Shown one piece after another: positions 25,618-34,034 of a stretch of 64,000 bases of DNA. A program made the position numbers and the translations under genes. The notes beneath the pieces are model-generated. The model did no database searches, had not been told where the DNA came from, and saw only the letters and a list, made by a program, of their open reading frames with translations. Location: assembly GCF_001644665.1 (NCBI RefSeq), contig NZ_CP011393.1, positions 1,758,001 to 1,822,000 of the forward strand. Reading direction: 5' to 3'. Source of the DNA: Fervidobacterium pennivorans. GTDB lineage: Bacteria; Thermotogota; Thermotogae; Thermotogales; Fervidobacteriaceae. How positions within the stretch are numbered: the stretch's first letter is position 1; each line of letters begins with the position of its first letter.

Positions 25618-26733
25618 GTGAATTATATCGTTGAAGTCGAGGCAGAAGTATTGAAGGACATAATCAAGAAAGCTGACAAAGTTTGTGGCACGTTAGAACC
25701 ATCGATGAGAAAATTAGTATTCCTCTCAGAAGATGAGAGGTTGTATGTTATTGCATCGGACGGTTGTCTCAGCGGATATTTTCCTGTTGTCCCATTCTAC
25801 TCCAAGATAACCTCTCCTTTTGAAGTTCCTCTTGATGTTGTAAAACATTTTGTATCAGAGCTCAGCGGAAAAATCATCTTGCATTTCCAAGATGGTGTGC
25901 TTAGTTTAAAATCTCAGAATGAAATGATGAGACTTAGGATTACACCGTTTCAAAAAGATAGAGAAGAGAAAATCTTTGTTCCAAAACATCCAGAAGGTGC
26001 TATTTTTTCGAAAAGAAAACTTTTATCCGAGTTAGATTTCGCATCATCTTTTCTCGAAGAAGGGAGTTATGTAGACCTATATTTTTCTCGAAGCGCTCTC
26101 GAGGTTATATCGCAGCACTACGGACTTGTTGCCTACTCGCGCTTAGACGTTGAAAGGAATACAGATAATTCTGAGATGGTCTCTGAAAATGATGTGGTGA
26201 GTTTTTCAATTCGTATACCATACGTATCCACGAGGCATTTGATAAAAGTTCTTGAAATCGAAGAGACTAACCAAGTGCAGTTTTCGTTCAACCCAATCAG
26301 GAATAAGGTAGTTATCTTCTCAGGTGATACGTTCACAATGTGTGCAGATATTCCCGAAGAAACACCTCACGTGCTTAGGAGCCTGTGTAGCAGATTTGAA
26401 CCAAAAATTAGAATATTGTCTTCTTTACTCCAAAGATTGTTGAGAAGGTCGTTGATTGCAGGAAGGTTTTCGGATGTGGAAATATACTCAAGACACGGGG
26501 AAATTGTTGTTGTCTCTCAACACGGTCCAATTGCATACAAAGGTTCGATACCAATCCAAAGAGAAAGTGAAGAAGTACGATTCTCTTTTCAAACCAAAGC
26601 ATTCATGCTCAGAAGTGTATTGAATCGAATAGGTAGCCAACATGTGCTCATCGATAATGTAGATGAATATGTTCTTTTGGCTCCACCATCACTCTCCAGA
26701 TTCCTGGTTGTTAGAAATCAGAGAATTCAATAA
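25618..26733 (+). CDS. Divergent DNA sliding clamp (beta clamp-like) protein
   Basis: About 371 residues, close to the 366 of beta clamps. By eye it matches the DnaN pattern throughout: MNYIVEVEAEVLKDIIKKA for the first helix, RLYVIASDG for the ATDLE strand, FEVPLDVVKHFVSEL for the FxVPxxxxxxIxxxL segment, FSIRIPYVSTRHLIKVLE for the domain 2-3 linker and helix, and a C-terminal SRFLVVRNQRIQ where DnaN ends YxVMPMRL. GTG 25618 gives this N-terminus and has GTGGTGATA upstream; the longer ATG 25573 would overlap tsaD by 23 nt. It is too divergent to be the main clamp, and a normal dnaN is expected elsewhere. Its 3' end overlaps flgJ tail to tail by 45 nt. Confidence 0.65.
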   Translation: MNYIVEVEAEVLKDIIKKADKVCGTLEPSMRKLVFLSEDERLYVIASDGCLSGYFPVVPFYSKITSPFEVPLDVVKHFVSELSGKIILHFQDGVLSLKSQNEMMRLRITPFQKDREEKIFVPKHPEGAIFSKRKLLSELDFASSFLEEGSYVDLYFSRSALEVISQHYGLVAYSRLDVERNTDNSEMVSENDVVSFSIRIPYVSTRHLIKVLEIEETNQVQFSFNPIRNKVVIFSGDTFTMCADIPEETPHVLRSLCSRFEPKIRILSSLLQRLLRRSLIAGRFSDVEIYSRHGEIVVVSQHGPIAYKGSIPIQRESEEVRFSFQTKAFMLRSVLNRIGSQHVLIDNVDEYVLLAPPSLSRFLVVRNQRIQ

Positions 26734-27144
26734 TTGCAATGCTTCTAACCTTTTCTCCACGTTGTTTTCAGATTTAGTTTCTTGCGTGATTACCTTCCCT
26801 CCAAGACTTTTGTAAATCATATCGCTCAGTTCCTTTAAATCTGTCCTTGCCGCCTTTAGCGCATACTGTTGCAAAAGCATCTCTCTAAACCATCTTTCAC
26901 CAAAACTCTCCTGTATAAGTCCACTCTTTGGGACTGTATTGTACATCTTCTTGAAAACTTCGTATATATACCACGCTGCGAACTCCTCAGAAACTTTTCT
27001 GAGCTGTTTTTGATATTCTTCCGAATTTGTATCTATACTGAGGTTCTTTTTCGTATTCAAACTATTTCCACTTTCAGGCTTTTGTTTACCCAAATTGATA
27101 ATTCTATTCACATTGTTGTTGACCTTATTGAGTTCTATACCCAT
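26689..27144 (-). CDS. flgJ: FlgJ-type rod-binding protein (no muramidase domain)
   Basis: About 151 residues with the FlgJ N-terminal rod-binding domain: VSEEFAAWYIYEVFKKMYNT and ERWFREMLLQQYALKAARTD. There is no C-terminal peptidoglycan hydrolase, as is common outside the gamma-proteobacteria. The protein caps rod assembly. ATG 27144 is used because AAGAGGGG (27151-27158) precedes it by 6 nt. It is the last gene of flgA-flgH-flgI-flgJ. An IS copy now separates it from flgI, ending 3 nt upstream of the flgJ SD. It overlaps the convergent clamp-like gene by 45 nt. Confidence 0.85.
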   Translation of the reverse strand: MGIELNKVNNNVNRIINLGKQKPESGNSLNTKKNLSIDTNSEEYQKQLRKVSEEFAAWYIYEVFKKMYNTVPKSGLIQESFGERWFREMLLQQYALKAARTDLKELSDMIYKSLGGKVITQETKSENNVEKRLEALQLLNSLISNNQESGE

Positions 27145-27187
27145 GTTCAACCCCTCTTGAATAAATTGATAATGTTAACTAAAAGTA

Positions 27188-27216
27188 TTGAAACTTTCCA
27201 AAAACCGCATTATCCT
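27188..27216 (+). promoter_or_regulatory. Candidate transposase promoter inside IS copy 1
   Basis: TTGAAA (27188-27193) and TATCCT (27211-27216), 17-nt spacer, start 20 nt inside the left end and point toward the transposase. The same elements are present in the other copies at the matching offset. Confidence 0.5.
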
Positions 27217-27268
27217 TATAAAGAGGGGACACCCCCCAACCAACTCTCGACAAAGGAGGTATCCCGAT

Positions 27269-28216
27269 ATGAACAACTCAACGCTCTCTTGTCCAAAATG
27301 CGGTTCCACCAGCTTATACAAAAACGGTCATGACAAATACGGTAACCAACAATTCCTTTGCAAACTCTGCCATCATTCTTTCAAACTCTCCCATTCTCAC
27401 AAACGCAAAAACTTCTCTTTCCCTTATCCCAAATGCCCTTCTTGTGGTAAATCTATGGAAATTTACAAAGTCCGTCGCTCTTTCGTCGTCTTCCGTTGTA
27501 GAACTTGTCGTACCAAAGATAGAGTACCTTTTAACCTCCCCGAACCAGTCACCCTTATTCCTGAGAAATTTAAATATTTCCGTTTTCCTATCTACTTCAT
27601 CTTAAAAGCTTTCGTTTTGTATATGAAACACAATATGTCTTATCGCTCTCTTGCTCATTCTCTTAATATCAAAGTATCTCATGTCACCATATATAAATGG
27701 GTTATTAAATTGTGTACTTTATTCTCTGTACTTTTCCCAACATTTACCATCGAAAATGTTTTCTCAGTTCATGCTGATGAAACTGTTCTTGTGTTCAAAG
27801 AACAAAAGTACTATGTTTGGCTATTAGTTGATCACGAAACTAACTTAATTCTTTGTTGGCATGTCTCAAAGTACCGTGATATGGGACAAGTCAAAGTATT
27901 GCTCGAGAAGTTCTTTGGTAATTCAAAACCTAGAAACATTGAACTTATTACTGATGGACTTGGTGCATATGAAAGTGCAGTAAAGCTGTTGTTCAGAAAT
28001 ATCAATCACGTAGTGGTACCGCTCGGTAAAAACATGTGTGAATCTAAGTTTTCATTACTGAAAGACTTTTTCCGACTCAAGCGAGGGCTGAAGAATACGA
28101 AGAACTTAGCGAAATATATTCAAGGATTTTGTGTAGTGAAGAATCTTTGGAAAACGCACAATGGCAATATCAATCGCATTCTTTCACAATTACACTCTTT
28201 CATCACTACAAGTTAA
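27269..28216 (+). CDS. Transposase, double zinc ribbon plus IS6-like DDE domain (copy 1)
   Basis: 315 residues. The true start is ATG 27269, with AAAGGAGGT (27252-27260) 8 nt upstream; the longer open frame from 27188 begins in the promoter. Two N-terminal zinc ribbons: CPKC/CKLC (residues 8-34) and CPSC/CRTC (56-80). A helix-turn-helix-like region follows (MSYRSLAHSLNIKVSHVTIY, 123-142). The DDE catalytic triad is D170 (VHADETVLVF), D229 (ELITDGLGAYESAV) and E258 (CESKFSLLKDFFRLKRG). Near-identical proteins occur at 33062 and 42920. It looks intact, so it may be active. Confidence 0.93.
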   Translation: MNNSTLSCPKCGSTSLYKNGHDKYGNQQFLCKLCHHSFKLSHSHKRKNFSFPYPKCPSCGKSMEIYKVRRSFVVFRCRTCRTKDRVPFNLPEPVTLIPEKFKYFRFPIYFILKAFVLYMKHNMSYRSLAHSLNIKVSHVTIYKWVIKLCTLFSVLFPTFTIENVFSVHADETVLVFKEQKYYVWLLVDHETNLILCWHVSKYRDMGQVKVLLEKFFGNSKPRNIELITDGLGAYESAVKLLFRNINHVVVPLGKNMCESKFSLLKDFFRLKRGLKNTKNLAKYIQGFCVVKNLWKTHNGNINRILSQLHSFITTS

Positions 28217-28229
28217 CACTATCAATAAA

Positions 28230-29237
28230 TTACATAATTCTCAGTTGCGCGTAAATCACGCCAGCTTTGTGCAACTCTTGGATAATCGCTATGATATCCT
28301 GGGGTGTTGCGCCAACTGATTTTAAGGCCGTTATGAGATTACCAATCGTAGCTTGCTTATCACCAATCTGCCCGTTAGATATAACAATAACAAAATTACC
28401 ATACGAAAGCACAAAATCAGCAATTTTCACATCTCCACCGAACACCACAGTTCCAGTTCGTTCGTTTATTACTACCTGTGCTGGAGTATCTACAGGAACT
28501 TCAATCTCCTCAAGTAACGCTAGAAAAGCTATAACGTCGTCGGCAAAAGCGTTTGGAACAGTTACCCTTACACTTGCCCCATCGATAGCTTTCGCAATGT
28601 TTGTTTTGAATGTAGTATTTATAGCTGTGGCTGTTCGTGCAGCCGTTGTGAAGTCCGGTTTATCTAACAATATCGTTATGGTATTTCCATCGACTATATT
28701 CATGGGTATTTCCCTTTCAACAAGTGCACCGTTTGGGATGTAGCCAACGACTGTGAACCGTTTTTGCAAGCTCGCAGAGCCTTTTGCATCCTCTCCACCA
28801 ACAGATATTGGTCCTTGCGCAACCGCATAGATATTACCATCGGCACCGTAAAGTGGGGTTTGTAAAAGAACACCGTTACGCAAACTCTTCGCATCGTTTA
28901 TACTCGCTACAACAACATCCAGCCTCATCCCAGGCTTGTAAAACGGTGGTATATCGGCAATAACCATAACAAGCGCCGCGTTTCTACTCTTCAGGTCATT
29001 GGGATTGACCGCTATTCCGAAGTTCTTCATCATATTTGCCAAAAGCGAAGAACTGAGTGTTCCACTATCACCCGTCCCATTCAAACCGACAACAAGCCCT
29101 ATACCAAACAACTGGTTATCCCTGGCACCACGAAATTTAGCAAAATCCTTTATTCTAACAGTTGCTGAGAACGAAATTGTTGAAATTAAAACTAAGAAAA
29201 GCATAACAACTATCGCCTTTCTCACCATACGCATCAT
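28230..29237 (-). CDS. flgI: Flagellar P-ring protein FlgI
   Basis: A 335-residue FlgI with an N-terminal signal peptide (AIVVMLFLVLISTISFSA), which builds the P ring around the rod in the peptidoglycan layer. Typical stretches are RIKDFAKFRGARDNQLFGIG, LVVGLNGTGDSG, KNFGIAVNP, ADIPPFYKPGMRLDVVVASI and VVINERTGTVVFGGDVKIA. GGAGG lies 8 nt before the ATG. The stop codon abuts IS copy 1. The original spacing to the flgJ ATG, without the IS, was about 20 nt. Confidence 0.97.
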   Translation of the reverse strand: MMRMVRKAIVVMLFLVLISTISFSATVRIKDFAKFRGARDNQLFGIGLVVGLNGTGDSGTLSSSLLANMMKNFGIAVNPNDLKSRNAALVMVIADIPPFYKPGMRLDVVVASINDAKSLRNGVLLQTPLYGADGNIYAVAQGPISVGGEDAKGSASLQKRFTVVGYIPNGALVEREIPMNIVDGNTITILLDKPDFTTAARTATAINTTFKTNIAKAIDGASVRVTVPNAFADDVIAFLALLEEIEVPVDTPAQVVINERTGTVVFGGDVKIADFVLSYGNFVIVISNGQIGDKQATIGNLITALKSVGATPQDIIAIIQELHKAGVIYAQLRIM

Positions 29238-29273
29238 ACCCTATGCCTCCACCAAGTCTCAGATACACTGAAT

Positions 29274-29906
29274 CTAAAATCTAAACAAGTTTGCAATTGC
29301 AGAAAGGAGTAATCCTAGCCACGAGCTCTGTTGTGGGTCATCTTGAAAAACGATTTTGCCATTTTCCCAAATTTGTGCATTAATAAGGTCTGTTGAATTA
29401 ACAATATTACCAGGCTTTATTGCATCAGGATGGACCCAACCAGTTATAATAATCTCCCTGAGGTCATTCCCAACTTTAATCTGTTTGCGTCCTTCGAGGA
29501 ATAACTTTCCCTGTTCATCCACTTGCTTTACAACAGCAGTTAACTCCAAAACGGCATTTGCCTGGCTTTTGTTGTCGCGCTTATCCGTAGTTGAACCACT
29601 TGCTGGTAGATACTTGCTTAAATCAAGCCCTACGAGTTTTGTTCCAGTGTTTATCGCGTTTAGAAAGGCATTTGTCAAAGAATTGACTTGCGATGACGTT
29701 GAAATCCTCGGCGATTCGTAGACCATTATCGTAACGTAATCTCCAACCCTGGAAGGTTTGTATGTTCCTATAAGATTTTTAAACTGGGGGTTGGTCGAAG
29801 ATGTGTAAAGAGAAGTTGCGTATAGACTGGATGCTAAGAAAAATATCGCAAAAAGTGATATTACTAAAATCCTATTTGAAATGCATATCCAGAACCCTTT
29901 CTTCAT
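29274..29906 (-). CDS. flgH: Flagellar L-ring protein FlgH, no lipobox cysteine
   Basis: A 210-residue FlgH. Conserved features are GDYVTIMVYESPRISTSSQV (the GDxxTVxxxE region), LELTAVVKQVDEQGKLFLEG and the IITGWVHPDAIKPGNIVNST block. The protein forms the L ring in the outer membrane. In proteobacteria FlgH is a lipoprotein with a cleavage-site Cys. Here the signal segment (ILVISLFAIFFLASSLYA) has no Cys at the expected place, so it is probably cleaved by signal peptidase I. It lies 2 nt after flgA. Confidence 0.93.
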   Translation of the reverse strand: MKKGFWICISNRILVISLFAIFFLASSLYATSLYTSSTNPQFKNLIGTYKPSRVGDYVTIMVYESPRISTSSQVNSLTNAFLNAINTGTKLVGLDLSKYLPASGSTTDKRDNKSQANAVLELTAVVKQVDEQGKLFLEGRKQIKVGNDLREIIITGWVHPDAIKPGNIVNSTDLINAQIWENGKIVFQDDPQQSSWLGLLLSAIANLFRF

Positions 29907-29908
29907 CT

Positions 29909-30865
29909 CTACTTCACCTCCAACACCATTACAGTTCCATCTTGTTGAACAGTTCCTTTTATGATACTTCCATTGTCTAAATTCTTCACAGATATCACAT
30001 TGCCAGCATAACCGTGTTCCAACGCTTGGGCGAGAACAGAGACTGTGACGCCTCCTACGATGCTGTAAGCTTTTACCACCTGACCTTTTATAACGATGGG
30101 AACGTCTTTTGTGTATCGCATATCGAGTATTTCACCTTTCGTAAAGACCTTATCTGCAAGCAAAGGCAAATCTTCTTCAAAAATAGGAACTTTATTCAAT
30201 GCCAGTACGTTCACTTCGTTGTAAACCACATCTGTAGCCCCTATAACCTCTCCCCTCTCTATCTTTCTACTCGCAACTGCAACTTTCCTTAAAAGAATCG
30301 CTTCATACATGAGTGAAACATATCCAACCGTTCTACTTCCTTTCTTCAGTGTAACTCTGACGTATGGAGAACTCTTATTCGATACTTGAACAAAGATGGA
30401 ATAATTATCATGGTCGATGATTTGTCCAACTTGATTTTTCAACCTGAACTGCGTCCCTTCAGGGTATCGTTTTGAAAGCTCATTTAAAACTATTAAACTC
30501 ATATTTTCAACAGTTAAAACCTCTCCGAAAGCACTTTGACTTGCGCTCTCTTGTGGCTTAGCTTCAATTACAATTGGGATATCATCTATTTGAGCCTCGA
30601 CGTTACCAACGCGCTTTTTGACTAAATTGACAAGGTAACGCTTATTTAAAGAAAGCGAACTATTAGCAGGCACATACGCAACGATTATCTTTTCAAGCAC
30701 CTCTTTTGGAACATCTGTCTGCGAAGCTTCAACAAGCTCGAGCATAGTAACTGGTCCACCGGAAGTTGTAACGGAAGATTTGAATGAGACAAAATAGGAA
30801 TAACTTGTGGATACAATGAATAAAAAGAAAAATATTATCGCTACTAATAACTTTTTACAAGTCAC
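29909..30865 (-). CDS. flgA: Flagellar P-ring assembly chaperone FlgA
   Basis: A 318-residue secreted protein (signal LLVAIIFFFLFIVSTSYS) with a C-terminal SAF/FlgA domain: ASRKIERGEVIGATDVVYNEV, FTKGEILDMRYTKDVPIVIKGQVVKAYSIVGGVTVSV, and the ending RVxNLxSGxxVxGxV-like VKNLDNGSIIKGTVQQDGTV. FlgA acts in the periplasm as a chaperone for FlgI. GTG start with GAGGTGA upstream. First gene of the flgAHIJ run, behind a candidate promoter. Confidence 0.93.
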   Translation of the reverse strand: MTCKKLLVAIIFFFLFIVSTSYSYFVSFKSSVTTSGGPVTMLELVEASQTDVPKEVLEKIIVAYVPANSSLSLNKRYLVNLVKKRVGNVEAQIDDIPIVIEAKPQESASQSAFGEVLTVENMSLIVLNELSKRYPEGTQFRLKNQVGQIIDHDNYSIFVQVSNKSSPYVRVTLKKGSRTVGYVSLMYEAILLRKVAVASRKIERGEVIGATDVVYNEVNVLALNKVPIFEEDLPLLADKVFTKGEILDMRYTKDVPIVIKGQVVKAYSIVGGVTVSVLAQALEHGYAGNVISVKNLDNGSIIKGTVQQDGTVMVLEVK

Positions 30866-30928
30866 TGCTTTGTCACCTCGTTTACTTCAGTTTTTCTCGT
30901 TCCGTACTTAAACTCAACTTACTATTCC

Positions 30929-30956
30929 ATAATAAACTTCGAGTATCCTTAAACAA
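30929..30956 (-). promoter_or_regulatory. Promoter of the flgA-flgH-flgI-flgJ run
   Basis: On the minus strand TTGTTT (reverse of 30951-30956) and TATTAT (reverse of 30929-30934) are separated by 16 nt, about 65 nt before flgA. It resembles a sigma-70 rather than a flagellar sigma-28 promoter. Confidence 0.5.
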
Positions 30957-30961
30957 TTAAA

Positions 30962-30990
30962 TAAAAAAGCGCACAATGTGTGCGCTTCTT
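30962..30990 (-). terminator. Terminator downstream of gyrB
   Basis: AAGCGCACA (30967-30975) pairs with TGTGCGCTT (30979-30987) around a 3-nt loop. On the minus strand it is followed by a T-run. It separates gyrB from the flgA promoter. Confidence 0.88.
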
Positions 30991-31011
30991 TTGGTTTCAC
31001 AGAGCAACATA

Positions 31012-32937
31012 TTACACATCCAAATCGACTAAACTCAGCTGTCTTGCATGTCTCATTATGTATCCTCTACGTTCTTCTGCATCTTTACCCATAAGGATTT
31101 CAAATAGATTGTCCGCTTCTTCTGCATCTTCTATGCTTATTCTCATTATCTTTCTCGTTTCTGGATTCATCGTTGTCTCCCACAGTTGTTCTGGATTCAT
31201 TTCCCCAAGACCTTTGTATCTTTGAATTTCATACCGTTTTCCGTTTATGCTCGCAAGTTTGGCTTTCAGCTCCTCATCGGAATACAGGTAAACAGGCTTC
31301 TCTCCACTGACGGTTAGTTTGTAAAGTGGTGGCATTGCAACGTATATTCTTCCGTTCTCAAGTAATGGTCTCATGTACCTGTAAAAGAGCGCCAAAAGCA
31401 GTGTTCTTATATGTGCACCATCAACGTCGGCATCGGTCATTATTATTATCTTTCCATATCTCAACTTCGACTCGTCGAAGTTATCTCCAGTTCCGGTTCC
31501 AATAGCTGTAATGATATCTCTAATCTGTTCGTTTTTAAGAAGTTTTAGTTCGTTGCTTTTTTCAACGTTAAGTATCTTTCCTCTCAATGGCAAGATTGCT
31601 TGGAAATTTCTATCCCTTGCCTGCTTAGCACTTCCACCTGCTGAGTCACCCTCAACAATGAAAAGTTCTGATTCTTCCAAGTTTTTGGTTATGCAGTCTG
31701 CAAGCTTTCCTGGTAATGTCGATGCACCAAGACTACTTTTCCTTTTTACAGCTTCTCTTGCACGTTTTGCTGCCTCTCTTGCCTCACGCGTTTGCTGTGC
31801 CTTTTGGATTATAACCTTCAACACAGACTCGTTGACTTCGAAGTAATCTGTTAACTTGTCTCTAACAACTTTTGCAACGGCTTCTTGGACCTCTTCGTTA
31901 CCGAGTTTCGATTTCGTCTGTCCTTCGAATTGCGGTGTTCCCATCATCAGAACAGATATTACCACCGTCATCCCTTCACGCAGGTCCTCGCCTCTAAACG
32001 GTTCACCTTTTATCATATTTTTCTTCTTTCCAAGCTCGTTTACAACCCTTGTAAATGCCGTTTTAAAGCCTGTCACATGTGTTCCACCGTCGACAGTCTT
32101 TATGTTGTTTACGAATGAGATAATTTCCTCGGTGTCACCATCAGTATACTGGAAAGCTACTTGGACCTGGACATCCTGGACACTACCTTCTATAAAAACC
32201 ACTTCATGAAGAGTTTTTTCACCTCTATTTAAATAGGATACAAATTCTTTCAATCCTCCGGAGTAATGGAGGGTTCTCTGAATATTGTTTCTCTCATCAA
32301 TAAATTCAATAGTGACATTTGGATTTAAGAATGCCAAATCCCTAAGTCGTGTGAGTATTGTGTCTGAATCAAATTCAACGGTCGTGAATATGGTTTTGTC
32401 CGGTTTGAATCGAACTATTGTTCCTCGTTTCGTAGTTTCACCAATAACTTCTACTTCCGTTACTTTTTGACCTCGCGCGTAGCGTTGGCGGTAGATTTTA
32501 CCATCTCTGTGAACCTCAACTTCCATCCATTCTGAAAGTGCGTTCACAACAGAAGCACCAACGCCATGTAAACCTCCACTTACTTTGTAGCTCTCTTTTG
32601 AGAATTTACCACCAGCATGGAGTGTAGTCATCACAACTTCCAGTGCACTGGTTCCTGTTTCAGGATGTATATCAACAGGTATTCCTCGTCCGTTGTCTTC
32701 AACTTCAACAGAACCATCAGCCTTTATTGTAACTCTTACCTTGTCACAGTAACCCTGGATGGCTTCGTCTATACTGTTATCAACAATTTCATACACAAGA
32801 TGGTGTAAACCCGTCTTTCCTGTGGACCCGATGTACATGCCGGGTCTCTCGCGAACGGGCTCAAGACCTTTTAAAACCTTTATGTTTTGTGCTGTGTATT
32901 GATTTGTCATTTCTTCTTTGTTTACCATGTTATTCAC
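31012..32937 (-). CDS. gyrB: DNA gyrase subunit B
   Basis: About 641 residues. The GHKL ATPase domain has KVLKGLEPVRERPGMYIGS, EIVDNSIDEA and SGGLHGVGASVVNALSEW. The TOPRIM domain has FIVEGDSAGGSAKQARDR, LRGKILNVEK and the DADVDGAHIRTLLL metal site. The C-terminal QRYKGLGEMNPEQLWETTM is also present. Gyrase B drives ATP-dependent negative supercoiling with GyrA, which is not in the window. GTG 32937 is preferred: GGAGG (32946-32950) is 8 nt upstream. IS copy 2 ends only a few nt before this SD and cuts gyrB off from the DUF721 gene. Confidence 0.97.
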   Translation of the reverse strand: MNNMVNKEEMTNQYTAQNIKVLKGLEPVRERPGMYIGSTGKTGLHHLVYEIVDNSIDEAIQGYCDKVRVTIKADGSVEVEDNGRGIPVDIHPETGTSALEVVMTTLHAGGKFSKESYKVSGGLHGVGASVVNALSEWMEVEVHRDGKIYRQRYARGQKVTEVEVIGETTKRGTIVRFKPDKTIFTTVEFDSDTILTRLRDLAFLNPNVTIEFIDERNNIQRTLHYSGGLKEFVSYLNRGEKTLHEVVFIEGSVQDVQVQVAFQYTDGDTEEIISFVNNIKTVDGGTHVTGFKTAFTRVVNELGKKKNMIKGEPFRGEDLREGMTVVISVLMMGTPQFEGQTKSKLGNEEVQEAVAKVVRDKLTDYFEVNESVLKVIIQKAQQTREAREAAKRAREAVKRKSSLGASTLPGKLADCITKNLEESELFIVEGDSAGGSAKQARDRNFQAILPLRGKILNVEKSNELKLLKNEQIRDIITAIGTGTGDNFDESKLRYGKIIIMTDADVDGAHIRTLLLALFYRYMRPLLENGRIYVAMPPLYKLTVSGEKPVYLYSDEELKAKLASINGKRYEIQRYKGLGEMNPEQLWETTMNPETRKIMRISIEDAEEADNLFEILMGKDAEERRGYIMRHARQLSLVDLDV

Positions 32938-32960
32938 ACTTGCCACCTCCGGCTTAAAAA

Positions 32961-34019
32961 GATAATGTTAACTAAAAGTATTGAAACTTTCCAAAAACCG
33001 CATTATCCTTATAAAGAGGGGACACCCCCCAACCAACTCTCGACAAAGGAGGTATCCCGATATGAACAACTCAACGCTCTCTTGTCCAAAATGCGGTTCC
33101 ACCAGCTTATACAAAAACGGTCATGACAAATACGGTAACCAACAATTCCTTTGCAAACTCTGCCATCATTTTTTCAAACTCTCCCATTCTCACAAACGCA
33201 AAAACTTCTCTTTCCCTTATCCCAAATGCACTTCTTGTGGTAAATCTATGCAAATTTACAAAGTCCGTCGCTCTTTCGTTGTCTTCCGTTGTAGAGCTTG
33301 TCGTACCAAAGATAGAGTACCTTTTAACCTCCCCGAACCAGTCACCCTTATTCCTGAGAAATTTAAATATTTCCGCTTCCCTATCTTTTTCGTCTTAAAG
33401 GCTTTTGTTTTGTATATGAAACACAATATGTCTTATCGCTCTCTTGCTCATTCTCTTAATATCAAAGTATCTCATGTCACCATATACAAATGGGTTATTA
33501 AATTGTGTACTTTATTCTCTGTACTTTTCCCAACATTTACCATCGAAAATGTTTTCTCAGTTCATGCTGATGAAACTGTTCTTGTGTTCAAAGAACAAAA
33601 GTACTATGTTTGGCTATTAGTTGATCACGAAACTAACTTAATTCTTTGTTGGCATGTCTCAAAGTATCGTGATATGGGACAAGTCAAAGTATTGCTCGAG
33701 AAGTTCTTTGGTAATTCAAAACCTAAAAACATTGAACTTATTACTGATGGACTTGGTGCATATGAAAGTGCAGTAAAGCTGTTGTTCAGAAATATCAATC
33801 ACGTAGTGGTACCGCTCGGTAAAAACAATCAATGTGAATCTAAGTTTTCATTGTTGAAAGACTTTTTCCGACTCAAGCGAGGGCTGAAGAATACGAAGAA
33901 CTTAGCGAAATATATTCAAGGATTTTGTGTAGTGAAGAATCTTTGGAAAACGCACAATGGCAATATCAATCGCATTCTTTCACAATTACACTCTTTCATC
34001 ACTACAAGTTAACACTATC
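32961..34019 (+). mobile_element. Insertion sequence copy 2 (1059 bp)
   Basis: Same element as copy 1, with the same terminal repeats (GATAATG... and ...CACTATC). The 8-bp target duplication is CTTAAAAA (32953-32960 and 34020-34027). It lies between the DUF721 gene and gyrB, 2 nt from the gyrB SD. It is 3 nt longer than copy 1 because of one extra codon before the catalytic Glu. Its left end shares CCTTATAAAG with copy 1, against CCTTTAAAG in copies 3 and 4. Confidence 0.95.
33062..34012 (+). CDS. Transposase, double zinc ribbon plus IS6-like DDE domain (copy 2)
   Basis: 316 residues, near-identical to copy 1. Both zinc ribbons are intact (CPKC/CKLC, CTSC/CRAC). The catalytic segment reads KNNQCESKFSLLKDF, keeping NN before the catalytic Glu as in other IS6-type enzymes, where copies 1 and 3 read KNMCESK. 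This may therefore be the ancestral form. ATG 33062 has AAAGGAGGT upstream. Appears intact. Confidence 0.93.
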   Translation: MNNSTLSCPKCGSTSLYKNGHDKYGNQQFLCKLCHHFFKLSHSHKRKNFSFPYPKCTSCGKSMQIYKVRRSFVVFRCRACRTKDRVPFNLPEPVTLIPEKFKYFRFPIFFVLKAFVLYMKHNMSYRSLAHSLNIKVSHVTIYKWVIKLCTLFSVLFPTFTIENVFSVHADETVLVFKEQKYYVWLLVDHETNLILCWHVSKYRDMGQVKVLLEKFFGNSKPKNIELITDGLGAYESAVKLLFRNINHVVVPLGKNNQCESKFSLLKDFFRLKRGLKNTKNLAKYIQGFCVVKNLWKTHNGNINRILSQLHSFITTS

Positions 34020-34034
34020 CTTAAAAAAATCTTT

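Larger units (their letters stand above)
27168..28223 (+). mobile_element. Insertion sequence copy 1 (1056 bp), IS6/IS240-like transposase
   Basis: Ends are imperfect terminal inverted repeats: left GATAATGTTAACTAAAAGT, right (reverse) GATAGTGTTAACTTGTAGT, 15 of 19 identical, with weaker matching to about 26 nt. An exact 8-bp target duplication AATAAATT flanks it (27160-27167 and 28224-28231). The element sits between flgI and flgJ, touching the flgI stop codon (TAA at 28230-28232). It holds one transposase gene. GGGG-ACA-CCCC near its left end could form a small hairpin. The 8-bp duplication fits the IS6 family. Confidence 0.95.

Noticed and set aside
27188-27268. Longer N-terminus for the transposase (also at 32981)
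   Set aside because: These codons cover the -35/-10 region and the SD; the ATG with AAAGGAGGT upstream and the zinc ribbon beginning at residue 8 is the natural start.
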